From Alistipes montrealensis (GTDB taxonomy: Bacteria > Bacteroidota > Bacteroidia > Bacteroidales > Rikenellaceae): DNA of 64,000 bases. The notes under the pieces were generated by a model. The model did no database searches. It was not told the origin of the DNA and worked only from the letters and a program-made list of their open reading frames with translations. Position numbers and translations under genes: made by a program. The stretch spans positions 52,410-116,409 of the forward strand of contig NZ_JAGYXY010000008.1 in NCBI RefSeq assembly GCF_018362775.1. Reading direction: 5' to 3'. Shown here piece by piece: positions 45,870 through 54,614 of the stretch; within the stretch, counting starts at the first letter, position 1; every line of letters starts with the position of its first letter.

Positions 45870-47057
45870 ATGAAACAAACGCTTCGACTCGTACTGACCT
45901 TTTGCCTGCTCGCATTCATCGCAGGAGATGCCGCAGCGCAGCGCATCGTCCGCAAATCCTTCGCTCGCGCCGAACGGCAGACCGCCCTGCTGGACTCGCT
46001 GCTCACCTCGCCCGACCTGTTCCCGGCTTCGTGGAATACGGACGGAACGATCAAGACCAATTCGGCGAGGGGCTGGATCAGCGGATTCTTCCCGGCAAAT
46101 ATCTGGTTCCTTTATGAATATACCCGCGACCCGAAATGGCTCGACATGGCCCGCCGCCGAACGGCGCCCCTCGACACGCTGCGCCGCTACACCAAAACCC
46201 ACGACCTGGGGTTCATGGTGGGCTGTCCCTGCGCCGCAGCCTACCGGCTGACGGGAGAGAAGGCGTACAGGCAACTGCTGATCGACGCTTCCGACGCCCT
46301 GCTCACCCGCTTCAGCCCGGCCGTCGGGCTGATCCGTTCGTGGGACAACAAAAACGGCGACCCGAATCCCTACCGGGTCATCATCGACAACATGATGAAC
46401 CTCGAAATGCTGTTCACGGTCTCGAAACTCACCGGCGACAAGCGCTACTACGACATCGCCGTTTGCCATGCCGACAACACGCTCAAAAACCACTTCCGCC
46501 CGGACAACAGTTGTTTCCACATCGTCTGTTACGACGCCGGAACGGGACGTGTCACCGGACAGCGCGGCGGACAGGGTTATTCGGCCGCGTCGGCCTGGTC
46601 GCGCGGTCAGAGCTGGGCGCTCTACGGCTTTACGATGTGTTACCGCGAAACGGGCGATCCGCGCTACCTGGACCGCGCGGTGAAATGCGCCGAATATTTC
46701 ATCAACCATCCCCGCCTGCCCGAAGACCTCGTGCCTTACTGGGACTACGACGCCCCCGGGATTCCCGACGAACCGCGCGACGCTTCGGCAGCAGCCATCA
46801 CCGCTTCGGCCCTGCTCGAACTGGCCAAATACGTCCCCGGAAAGGAAAAATCCTATTACGGGACCGCCCGGAAAATCCTCACGTCGCTCGCTTCGGACCG
46901 TTACCTGATTCCCGCCGGGAAGAAGTGCGGCTTTCTGATCGACCACAGCGTAGGGTCGAAACCTTCGGGTTCGCAGGTCGACGTGCCGATCATCTACGGC
47001 GACTATTATTTCCTCGAAGCTTTGCTCCGGCTTAAAAACTACAAAACACAGAAATAA
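45870..47057 (+). CDS. GH88 unsaturated glucuronyl hydrolase
   Basis: A 395-residue secreted enzyme (signal peptide about 1-24, ending DAAAQ). The six-hairpin alpha/alpha barrel of GH88 is indicated by the two conserved aspartates: Asp112 in THDLGFMVG and Asp173 in IIDNMMNLEML. Family members hydrate the double bond of delta-4,5-unsaturated glucuronate left by polysaccharide lyases and so release it from disaccharides. The conserved tail phrase VDVPIIYGDYYFLEALLR is present. Length matches the family. ATG 45870 follows directly on a promoter. It stands 2 bases before the BNR-4 gene. Confidence 0.9.
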   Translation: MKQTLRLVLTFCLLAFIAGDAAAQRIVRKSFARAERQTALLDSLLTSPDLFPASWNTDGTIKTNSARGWISGFFPANIWFLYEYTRDPKWLDMARRRTAPLDTLRRYTKTHDLGFMVGCPCAAAYRLTGEKAYRQLLIDASDALLTRFSPAVGLIRSWDNKNGDPNPYRVIIDNMMNLEMLFTVSKLTGDKRYYDIAVCHADNTLKNHFRPDNSCFHIVCYDAGTGRVTGQRGGQGYSAASAWSRGQSWALYGFTMCYRETGDPRYLDRAVKCAEYFINHPRLPEDLVPYWDYDAPGIPDEPRDASAAAITASALLELAKYVPGKEKSYYGTARKILTSLASDRYLIPAGKKCGFLIDHSVGSKPSGSQVDVPIIYGDYYFLEALLRLKNYKTQK

Positions 47058-47059
47058 CC

Positions 47060-48487
47060 ATGAAAAAGATTTTAGCGTCACTGGCACTCGTTCTCACGGT
47101 ATGGGCCGCGGGAGCGCAGGAACACACATCAATGGACAATCAAACCGCCGACGGATACCGCGGCATCTGGTTCACGATCGGACAGGCCCGTTCGGCCTAC
47201 GGAGCCAAATATTCGGGCGGACTGGGAACCTACACGATGAAACACATCCCGATGGCGGTCTATGCACCCCTGGTCGACAAGACCTTCTTCGTCTACGGCG
47301 GCACACCCTCCGAGGAGCAGAAATACCTGCTCTGCATGGCGGGCTGCTACGACCATAAGACCGGAATGCTGCGCCGTCCGGTCGTGGTCTTCGACAAAGG
47401 GGTGGACGGCGTTTGCGACCCCCACGACGATCCCACGATCCAGATCGACCGGGAAGGATACATCTGGGTATTCGTCGCCGGCCGGGCCAACAAGCGCCCC
47501 GGCATCCGCTATCGCAGCAAAAAGCCCTATGACATCTCCGAATTCGAGTATGTCAACGAAAGCATCATGACTTACCCGCAGGTGCATTACCACCCCGAAA
47601 AGGGATTCTTCCTCTTCTTCACCCGTTACGACGGCGTGCGGCAGTTGTTCTACCAGACAAGCCCCGACGGCCGCAAATGGTCCGACTACCGGCAGATCGC
47701 CTCGATCATCGACGAGGGCGAGACCAAATCGGGACACTACCAGTTCTCGAACCTCTGCGGCGACAAGTTGATGTGCTGCTTCAACCGCCACATCAACGGC
47801 AGTGTCGACACCCGCACCAATATCTATTATATCCAGTCGGAGGATTGGGGCCGGAGTTGGACGACGATCGACGGGAAACCGGTGGAACTGCCGATCACGC
47901 GGTCGAAAAACAATGCACTCGTACACGACTACCAGTCGGAACAGCGCAACTGCTACATCAAGGACATCAATTTCGGAACGGACGGACAGCCCGTGATCCT
48001 CTACCTGACGAGCGACAACCACCTGACGGGCCCCGACGGCGGAATCCGCCAATGGCACACCGTCCACTGGAACGGCCGCGAATGGGTTTACAGCAAGATC
48101 ACCACCTCGACGCACTGCTACGACAGCGGCAGCCTCTGGATCGACCGCAACGACGTATGGACCGTCGTCGCACCGACCGACGCAGGCCCCCAGTACTGGG
48201 GCACGGGCGGCGAGATGGTCATGTGGCGCAGCCGCGACAAGGGCCAAACGTGGGAACGCGTCCGTACGCTGACCCACGACAGCCCGCGCAACCACGGCTA
48301 TGCCCGCCGGCCGCTCAACGCCGACCGGAAATTCTATGCGTTCTGGGCCGACGGCAATCCCGACAGCCTGAGCATCTCGTACCTCTATTTCTGCAACGAC
48401 AAAGGCGATGTTTTCCGCATGCCTTACACCATGAAGGCCGAGTGGCAGAAACCCGAGCCCGTTCCCGGCGGCAAACCCCGCAATTAG
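47060..48487 (+). CDS. BNR-4 family beta-propeller protein, candidate polysaccharide lyase
   Basis: A 475-residue secreted protein (signal peptide about 1-19, ending GAQ). The start of the mature part, TADGYRGIWFTIGQ, and DDPTIQIDREGYIWVFVAGR, TYPQVHYHPEKGFFLFFTRY and WRSRDKGQTWERV are typical of the BNR repeat-containing family (BNR_4), seven-bladed propellers. Some relatives of this fold are ulvan or rhamnosyl-glucuronate lyases. Here it lies between GH88 and GH105, whose substrates are lyase products. Conserved His, Tyr and Arg residues are abundant, but I cannot assign the catalytic ones. Lyase activity is an inference from fold and context. Confidence 0.78.
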   Translation: MKKILASLALVLTVWAAGAQEHTSMDNQTADGYRGIWFTIGQARSAYGAKYSGGLGTYTMKHIPMAVYAPLVDKTFFVYGGTPSEEQKYLLCMAGCYDHKTGMLRRPVVVFDKGVDGVCDPHDDPTIQIDREGYIWVFVAGRANKRPGIRYRSKKPYDISEFEYVNESIMTYPQVHYHPEKGFFLFFTRYDGVRQLFYQTSPDGRKWSDYRQIASIIDEGETKSGHYQFSNLCGDKLMCCFNRHINGSVDTRTNIYYIQSEDWGRSWTTIDGKPVELPITRSKNNALVHDYQSEQRNCYIKDINFGTDGQPVILYLTSDNHLTGPDGGIRQWHTVHWNGREWVYSKITTSTHCYDSGSLWIDRNDVWTVVAPTDAGPQYWGTGGEMVMWRSRDKGQTWERVRTLTHDSPRNHGYARRPLNADRKFYAFWADGNPDSLSISYLYFCNDKGDVFRMPYTMKAEWQKPEPVPGGKPRN

Positions 48488-48512
48488 ACAACCCATTCCA
48501 ATACGACACACC

Positions 48513-49610
48513 ATGTATAAACGACTTATCACGTTCCTGCTGCTCACGGCGGCAATCCTCGGCGCCCCGGCCAGCGCCGAAGCCGGGAAACGCGACACGC
48601 AGATCGCCAACCGCGTAGCGCAATGGCAGATCGACAACTTCGGCCGTTACCTTTCGAAAGGCGACCGGCGCAGCGACCAGCACTGGGCCAACGGCGCCCT
48701 CTACCGCGGAATGGTCGTCTGGGCCGAAACGTCGGGTTACAAACCCTGCGAAGAGTTCGTACTCGGCATCGGCCGCCGCAACGGCTGGTGTATGGGACGG
48801 CGGCAGTACCACGCCGACGACATCTGCGTCGGGCAGGCTTACCTGATGCTCTACCAGCGCTACGGCGACACGGCAATGCTCCGTCCCGTCCTCCAGCGGG
48901 CCGATTCGGTCATTGCGTTCCCGGCGAAGACCAAACTGCACATCAAAGCCAAGAACGGGTCGAAACGCTGGAGCTGGTGCGACGCGCTGTTCATGGCCCC
49001 GCCGGTTTATGCCCTGCTGACCCGAATCACGGGCGACCCGAAGTACCTGCAATTCATGAACAGCGAATTCTATGCTTCGACGGCAGCGCTCTACGACCCC
49101 GCCGAGCGGCTCTACTACCGCGACGCCCGGTTCATCCCCAAGCGGGAAAAGAACGGCGAGAAGGTCTTCTGGAGCCGCGGCAACGGCTGGTGCTACGCAG
49201 CGCTGGCAATCCTGCTCGAAACCGTCCCCGAAACCGATCCGATGTACGGGTACTACCGGCGGCTTTTCGTCGAAATGTCCGAATCGGTCGTGGCCTGCCA
49301 GGACCGGAAAGGGTCGTGGCATCCCAGCATGCTCGATCCCGAAACCTATCCGATGCCTGAAAACAGCGCCTCGGGATTCTTCACCTACGGACTGGCATGG
49401 GGCGTGAACCGCGGCATCCTGACCGGAAGCACCTACCGGAAAGCCGCACGCAAAGGCTGGAAAGCGCTCTGCTCCCACGTGCGCAGCGACGGACGCCTCG
49501 AATACGTGCAGCCGATCGGCGGATCGCCCGCTTCGGCGACACGCGACATGACCGAAGTTTACGGCGTCGGAGCCTTCCTGATGGCGGCTTCGGAGATCGT
49601 GAAGATGTAA
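48513..49610 (+). CDS. GH105-like unsaturated uronyl hydrolase
   Basis: A 365-residue secreted enzyme (signal peptide about 1-24). It has the alpha/alpha barrel of the GH88/GH105 clan with the conserved acid positions in YHADDICVGQ (Asp102/Asp103) and RWSWCDALFMAPP (Asp157), then FWSRGNGWCYAALA near 221. GH105 enzymes remove unsaturated galacturonate or glucuronate from rhamnogalacturonan or arabinogalactan-type oligosaccharides. Having both GH88 and GH105 suggests two linkage contexts of unsaturated uronate. Third gene of the operon; a 123-base gap with a new promoter follows. Confidence 0.88.
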   Translation: MYKRLITFLLLTAAILGAPASAEAGKRDTQIANRVAQWQIDNFGRYLSKGDRRSDQHWANGALYRGMVVWAETSGYKPCEEFVLGIGRRNGWCMGRRQYHADDICVGQAYLMLYQRYGDTAMLRPVLQRADSVIAFPAKTKLHIKAKNGSKRWSWCDALFMAPPVYALLTRITGDPKYLQFMNSEFYASTAALYDPAERLYYRDARFIPKREKNGEKVFWSRGNGWCYAALAILLETVPETDPMYGYYRRLFVEMSESVVACQDRKGSWHPSMLDPETYPMPENSASGFFTYGLAWGVNRGILTGSTYRKAARKGWKALCSHVRSDGRLEYVQPIGGSPASATRDMTEVYGVGAFLMAASEIVKM

Positions 49611-49699
49611 TTCCGCACTGCATGCCCTGCGCAAAGCCGGATGCGACTTTGCGACAAAAAACAAAGACACTCGTGAAAAACGAATCGGATGCTTTGAGA

Positions 49700-49707
49700 T
49701 ACTTTTG
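49700..49707 (+). promoter_or_regulatory. -7 promoter box of BACON2 and the Sus genes
   Basis: TACTTTTG, 27 bases before BACON2. A GACAAAA core lies 47 bases upstream (49653-49659). Confidence 0.62.
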
Positions 49708-49733
49708 ACCACCGAACCTAAACAACCATCAGA

Positions 49734-51323
49734 ATGACGACCTTAAAAATTGCATGCGCGGCGATGCTCCTGCTGTCGGGAGTCGTTGCGGCGTCCTGCT
49801 CCTCGGACCCCGCCACCGAAGCCGCCGACCGGGTGGAGGTCAGCGGACTGGACGACGGGGTGAGATTCACCTGCGACGCCGAGGAGAACATCACATTCAC
49901 CATCGTATCGAACAAAACGTGGTCGATCGCCAAAAGCGGCCTCGACTGGCTCACCGTATCGCAGATGAACGGCGGCTCGAAACTCCCGGCGACGATCCGT
50001 CTCTCGGCCGAAGCGAACGACGACCTGGAACGCAGCGGGGAACTGACCATCTACGCCGGAGCCTGCGTGCAAACGGTGACCGTAACGCAGGACGCCTATC
50101 CCATCACGCCGGCCATCACCCTGAGCGGACTCACGGACAACACGCTGGCGTTCGAATTCACCGACATCCAGCCCGTCACCTTCAAGCTGTACAGCAACGT
50201 CGACTGGACGGCCGACAAACAGGACCTCGGCTGGGCCGAAGTCGCCCCGCTGTCCGGCTCGCGCAAACAGGAAGCCACGATCACCGTGACCCCGACAGCC
50301 AACGGCGGCGACGCCCGCGAAGGTTCCGTTTCATTCCGCGCCGCGGGCATGGAACCGGTCGTCGTAACGGTCCGCCAGACGGCCTACCGCGACGAGCCGA
50401 TGCTCGTGGTCACGGGAGCCGAAGAGAACGAACTCGCCTTCGCCAATGCACCGGAAACTCCCACGACCCTGCACATCCAGAGCAACCGCAACTGGACCGT
50501 CACCAAAACGGACCTCGACTGGCTCACCGTATCGCCCGCCGAGGGCGCAGCATCCGCGGCCCCGGCAGAAGTGACGCTTACGGCAGAACCGAACGGCGGC
50601 GCGGCGCGCAACGGCACGCTGACCATCCATGCCGACGACCCGGCGCTGGAAGATGTCGTGATCGCTGTTTCACAGGAGGCGAAAGGCAACCTCCTGCTGG
50701 CCTGGTGGACGCTCACCGACGAAACGCTGAAAACCGTCAACGCCGACTGGCCGGCAAGCGGAAAAATCCTTCCGGACCAACCTGTCGGAACGACGGCTTA
50801 CGGACAGTGGAACCACGTCGCCGAAACACCCGACTATACGACCTCGTTCATCATCAGCAGCGACGGCAAAGGTCATTACGCCATCAAGCAGATCTGGACC
50901 GGAGACAATATGGAGTTCGTCATCCCGGTCAAGGACTTCGCGGCCGGAACGTCGGTCAATTTCCGCTGCGGTCTGAGCGGAACGGGAACAGCGCCCAAAT
51001 ACTGGTCGATCGATTATTTCGACGAAGGGGAATGGAAAGCCTCCCGCACGCAGGAATTCATCTTCCCGGTCGACAATACGACGGTGACGGCGGGCTTCGA
51101 ACTCGTGAAGGCCGACGAAGTGATCGACATCAATGAGACCATCACCTTCGCCCAGCCCATCGCCGACGGCAATGTCCGCATACGCCTCCGCTGCGCCGCA
51201 GGAGCCTGCCGCACGGACGGTAAGGCGCTGCTGGCCAAACCGGGCAGCGCTGGAACGATCCGCCTGCGCCAATGGTCGACGGGCGAACTCGACGCCATCG
51301 CCTTCTACCGGATCGACCCCTGA
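49734..51323 (+). CDS. BACON-domain surface lipoprotein 2
   Basis: A 529-residue lipoprotein (acceptor Cys22 after VVAAS). Three BACON repeats span about 30-310: TFTIVSNKTWSIAKSGLDW, FKLYSNVDWTADKQDLGW and IQSNRNWTVTKTDLDW, each followed by a WLTVS or WAEVA strand. The C-terminal about 200 residues include APKYWSIDYFDEGEW and RIRLRCAAG, closely matching the end of BACON1. A cell-surface glycan-binding protein is likely, encoded directly before SusC1, where PUL surface binding proteins often sit. Glycan specificity is not readable. Confidence 0.82.
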   Translation: MTTLKIACAAMLLLSGVVAASCSSDPATEAADRVEVSGLDDGVRFTCDAEENITFTIVSNKTWSIAKSGLDWLTVSQMNGGSKLPATIRLSAEANDDLERSGELTIYAGACVQTVTVTQDAYPITPAITLSGLTDNTLAFEFTDIQPVTFKLYSNVDWTADKQDLGWAEVAPLSGSRKQEATITVTPTANGGDAREGSVSFRAAGMEPVVVTVRQTAYRDEPMLVVTGAEENELAFANAPETPTTLHIQSNRNWTVTKTDLDWLTVSPAEGAASAAPAEVTLTAEPNGGAARNGTLTIHADDPALEDVVIAVSQEAKGNLLLAWWTLTDETLKTVNADWPASGKILPDQPVGTTAYGQWNHVAETPDYTTSFIISSDGKGHYAIKQIWTGDNMEFVIPVKDFAAGTSVNFRCGLSGTGTAPKYWSIDYFDEGEWKASRTQEFIFPVDNTTVTAGFELVKADEVIDINETITFAQPIADGNVRIRLRCAAGACRTDGKALLAKPGSAGTIRLRQWSTGELDAIAFYRIDP

Positions 51324-51338
51324 AAAACCAGGCCGCAG

Positions 51339-51374
51339 GGACTGCCGGCCGGCCTTCGTACCGGCCGGCGGTCC
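51339..51374 (+). other. Long GC-rich hairpin in front of SusC1
   Basis: A 14-bp stem with one G-T pair (GGACTGCCGGCCGG with CCGGCCGGCGGTCC) and an 8-base loop, between BACON2 and susC1, 35 bases before the susC1 ATG. No T-run follows, so it is more likely an mRNA processing or stability element than a terminator. Confidence 0.65.
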
Positions 51375-51409
51375 GCAGCCACATCCCCGAACCTAAATAA
51401 ACTTCATAC

Positions 51410-54400
51410 ATGGAAAAAATCTACCTCAACCCGTTTTCAATAACGTCCGCCAGGCTTCGCTGCCTGGGCGCGACGCTGTTGATGCTGCTGTTCGCAGTCG
51501 CGGCAGGACCGGTTGCCGCCAGGGAACAGGCTGCCGAGGCGCAGCAACCGACGATCCAGGCCAAAGGGCGTGTCGTCGACACCAACGGCGCAGCGATCGC
51601 AGGCGCAGCGGTCACGATAAAAGGAGGAACCGCCGGCGGCACGATCACCGACGGACAGGGAGCATTCTCGCTCCGCGTCCGCAAAGGCGCCGTACTCCAT
51701 ATTTCGTTCCTGGGCTACCAGGCGCGGGAAATAGCCGTCGTCGACACCTCGCCCCTGAAGGTGACGCTCGCCGAAGAGGCCCACAAGGTCGAAGACGTAG
51801 TCATCGTGGGCTACGGCGTGCAGAAGAAGGAGAGCGTGCTGGGCGCCATCTCCCAGGTGAACAACGAACAGCTCGTCAATTCCGGCACGACCAACATCAC
51901 CAACGCCATTACGGGTAAACTCTCGGGCGTGACGACCATCCAGGCGAGCGGCCAGCCGGGCAACAACGACGCCGACATCTTCGTCCGCGGCGTTTCGAGC
52001 TGGAACGGCTCCAAACCACTGGTACTGGTCGACGGCGTGGAACGCAGTTTCACGGACCTCGACCCCAACGAGGTGGCGTCGATCTCGGTGCTGAAAGACG
52101 CTTCGGCGACTGCCGTATTCGGCGCCAAAGGAGCCAACGGCGTCATCATCGTGACCTCCCGTACGGGAAAGACGGGCAAGCCGCGCATGAACGTATCGCT
52201 CTCCTACGGTCTCGACTTTCCGACGAAAATTCCCGACCACATCAGTTCGGCGCAGACGGCCTCGCTGCTCAACGTGGCGCTGAAAAACGCCCAGAGCTAC
52301 GGCTCGCTGATCCCCCAGTCGCAGATCGACGAATACGCCCGGCCTTCGTCGCGGCTCAACACGATCCGTTATCCCGACAACGACTGGTTCGACATCGTCA
52401 TGCGCAACTGCGCCCAGACGATCAATGCCAACTACAACGTCTCGGGAGGCTCCGAGCGCGTCAAATACTTCCTCTCGCTGGGATACACCCACGAGGGTTC
52501 GATCTTCAAGGATTTCTCCGAATGGAGCAACGCCAACTTCCGTTACGACCGCATCAACTACCGTTCGAACCTTGATTTCGACGTGACGAAAACGACCAAA
52601 CTGTCGGTCAAGGTGGGCGGCGTGCTGGGCATCCGCGATAAACCCACGGGAGCGAGCGTCTCGGGACTTTTCAACATGATGTATTCCGCCTCTCCGATGA
52701 TGTACCCGGACTACTTCCCGGCCTGGGTGCTGGACGAGATTCCCGACACGGACTATCCCGACGCCACGGGAGGCCGCATTTCGAGCCACCGCACGGCTTA
52801 CTTCAAGAACGCCCGAACGACGCTCTCGACGGGCGAGTTCGACCAGATTACGGATAACAAACTCTACACCGACCTCAATTTCGAACAGAAACTCGACTTC
52901 ATCACCAAGGGACTCTCGCTGAAAGCCAACGTTTCGCTGAGCACCTACTATTCGCGCATCTCGCAGACGGCCGCCAACAGCAATCCCACGTTCTACATCG
53001 ACTGGGACCGGTACGACTCGGGGGTAGGCAATCCGTGGATTTACTCCGCGGCCAGCGAGGTCGTTTACGAACAGACTCCCTATTCCGTGACGCGGGGTTC
53101 GATGGAGAACACCTACTACGCGACCTTCTACTGGGAGGGAGCGGTGGATTACAACCGCACGTTCGGCGATCACACCGTCACGGCGCTCGCCCTGTTCAAC
53201 CAGCGCGAAAACATCAAAACCACGAACTTCCCCTACCGCACGCAGGGACTCGTGGGCCGCGTAACGTACGATTACAAGCACAAATACCTGTTCGAATGCA
53301 ACCTCGGATACACGGGATCGGAGCAGTTCTCGCCCGAGAACCGGTACGGATTCTTCCCCGCCGTAGCCGTGGGATGGGTTCCGTCGCAAGAGGGATGGTG
53401 GAAACGCGCCATGCCCTGGTGGTCGAAGTTGAAAATCCGCTATTCGGACGGCCTTGTCGGCAGCGACAGCTCTGACTCGCGCTGGCTCTATTTCAGCAGT
53501 TATTCGAGCGGCAGCGACGGCTACATCTACGAAAGCGCGGCGGCCAATCTCGTCGCACAGTGGGAAGAGGCCCGCAAGCGCGACCTGGGTATCGAAATGG
53601 GGTGGCTGAACAACCGGCTGACGCTGAACCTCGACCTTTTCGACGAAAAACGTACCAACATGCTCGTTTCGCCCAACGTTACGATGCTGGTGGGAACCTC
53701 CTACAAAGAGGTAAACCGCGGCAGCATGAAGAAACACGGCATCGACATCGAACTGGGCTGGGCCGACAAAACCGCTTCGGGATTCGGCTACAACCTCTCG
53801 GCAATGGTCTCGCTCAACGAAAACCGCATCACCAACTACGAGGATGCGCCCTATGCGCCCGACTACCAGAAAACCGCCGGAAAACCCTACAAGGGACAAA
53901 CCAGCGGCGTAGACATCGTCGACTCGGGTTACTACGAATCCATCGACGACATCCACAACTACCCCGCCTACACGACCGACTGGAACTTCGTCAACATCGG
54001 CGCCTACAAATACCTCGACTACTCGGCCGACGGACAACTCTCGGACAAGGACCTGCACGCCATCGCCGGCAGCCAGTACCCGCTGGCCATCTGCTCGTTC
54101 AACGCCGGGTTCAACTACAAGGGATTCGAATTCAGCATGCTGTGGTACGCCAACTTCGGCAAGTGGGTCGAATACAACAAGAGCTGGGAAATCGAATTCA
54201 ACAAGGGCGATTACCGCATCACCAAATCGCAGCTCGACTACTGGCGTCCGGACAACCGGGACGCCAACCACGCCACACTGGTTTACGGCGGCACGTCGGG
54301 CCACCCGATGTATATGTGGGCGGGCGGCAGCGGCGACGCCGGGGTCAACATGATGCTTGCGGGCCGCACATGGCGCAAGGCCGACTATGTGACCCTGAAA

Positions 54401-54601
54401 GAGGTCTACTTCGCCTATACGTTCAACGCCAAGCGTCTCCGCCAGCGTGTGGGTTTCCGCAGCCTGAGCCTCTACCTCACGGCGACCAACCTGTTCTCCT
54501 TCTCCAGCCTGGTCGAAGGCGATCCCCAGAGCACGACCTTCACCTCGGGATTCTATCCGCAGATGACCAGCGTCAAACTGGGTGTCAAAATCGGATTCTA
54601 A
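51410..54601 (+). CDS. SusC/RagA-type TonB-linked outer-membrane transporter 1
   Basis: A 1063-residue TonB-dependent importer of oligosaccharides. Signal region about 15-38, then a carboxypeptidase-regulatory-like domain (about 50-125, starting IQAKGRVVDTNGAAIAG), the TonB-box region EDVVIVGYGVQKKESVLGAI near 140, the plug with the SusC signature DGVERSFTDLDPNEVASISV and FGAKGANGVIIVTSRTG, and a 22-strand barrel ending VKLGVKIGF. Full length for the family. It forms a pair with the following SusD, whose ATG lies 13 bases after its stop. Confidence 0.95.
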   Translation: MEKIYLNPFSITSARLRCLGATLLMLLFAVAAGPVAAREQAAEAQQPTIQAKGRVVDTNGAAIAGAAVTIKGGTAGGTITDGQGAFSLRVRKGAVLHISFLGYQAREIAVVDTSPLKVTLAEEAHKVEDVVIVGYGVQKKESVLGAISQVNNEQLVNSGTTNITNAITGKLSGVTTIQASGQPGNNDADIFVRGVSSWNGSKPLVLVDGVERSFTDLDPNEVASISVLKDASATAVFGAKGANGVIIVTSRTGKTGKPRMNVSLSYGLDFPTKIPDHISSAQTASLLNVALKNAQSYGSLIPQSQIDEYARPSSRLNTIRYPDNDWFDIVMRNCAQTINANYNVSGGSERVKYFLSLGYTHEGSIFKDFSEWSNANFRYDRINYRSNLDFDVTKTTKLSVKVGGVLGIRDKPTGASVSGLFNMMYSASPMMYPDYFPAWVLDEIPDTDYPDATGGRISSHRTAYFKNARTTLSTGEFDQITDNKLYTDLNFEQKLDFITKGLSLKANVSLSTYYSRISQTAANSNPTFYIDWDRYDSGVGNPWIYSAASEVVYEQTPYSVTRGSMENTYYATFYWEGAVDYNRTFGDHTVTALALFNQRENIKTTNFPYRTQGLVGRVTYDYKHKYLFECNLGYTGSEQFSPENRYGFFPAVAVGWVPSQEGWWKRAMPWWSKLKIRYSDGLVGSDSSDSRWLYFSSYSSGSDGYIYESAAANLVAQWEEARKRDLGIEMGWLNNRLTLNLDLFDEKRTNMLVSPNVTMLVGTSYKEVNRGSMKKHGIDIELGWADKTASGFGYNLSAMVSLNENRITNYEDAPYAPDYQKTAGKPYKGQTSGVDIVDSGYYESIDDIHNYPAYTTDWNFVNIGAYKYLDYSADGQLSDKDLHAIAGSQYPLAICSFNAGFNYKGFEFSMLWYANFGKWVEYNKSWEIEFNKGDYRITKSQLDYWRPDNRDANHATLVYGGTSGHPMYMWAGGSGDAGVNMMLAGRTWRKADYVTLKEVYFAYTFNAKRLRQRVGFRSLSLYLTATNLFSFSSLVEGDPQSTTFTSGFYPQMTSVKLGVKIGF

Positions 54602-54614
54602 AAACGGAAAGCAT

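Noticed and set aside
49611..49733. CAAA/TTTG elements as a full -33/-7 promoter for BACON2
   Set aside because: The TTTG motifs present do not lie at 19-21 bases from the -7 box, so only the -7 box is reported.
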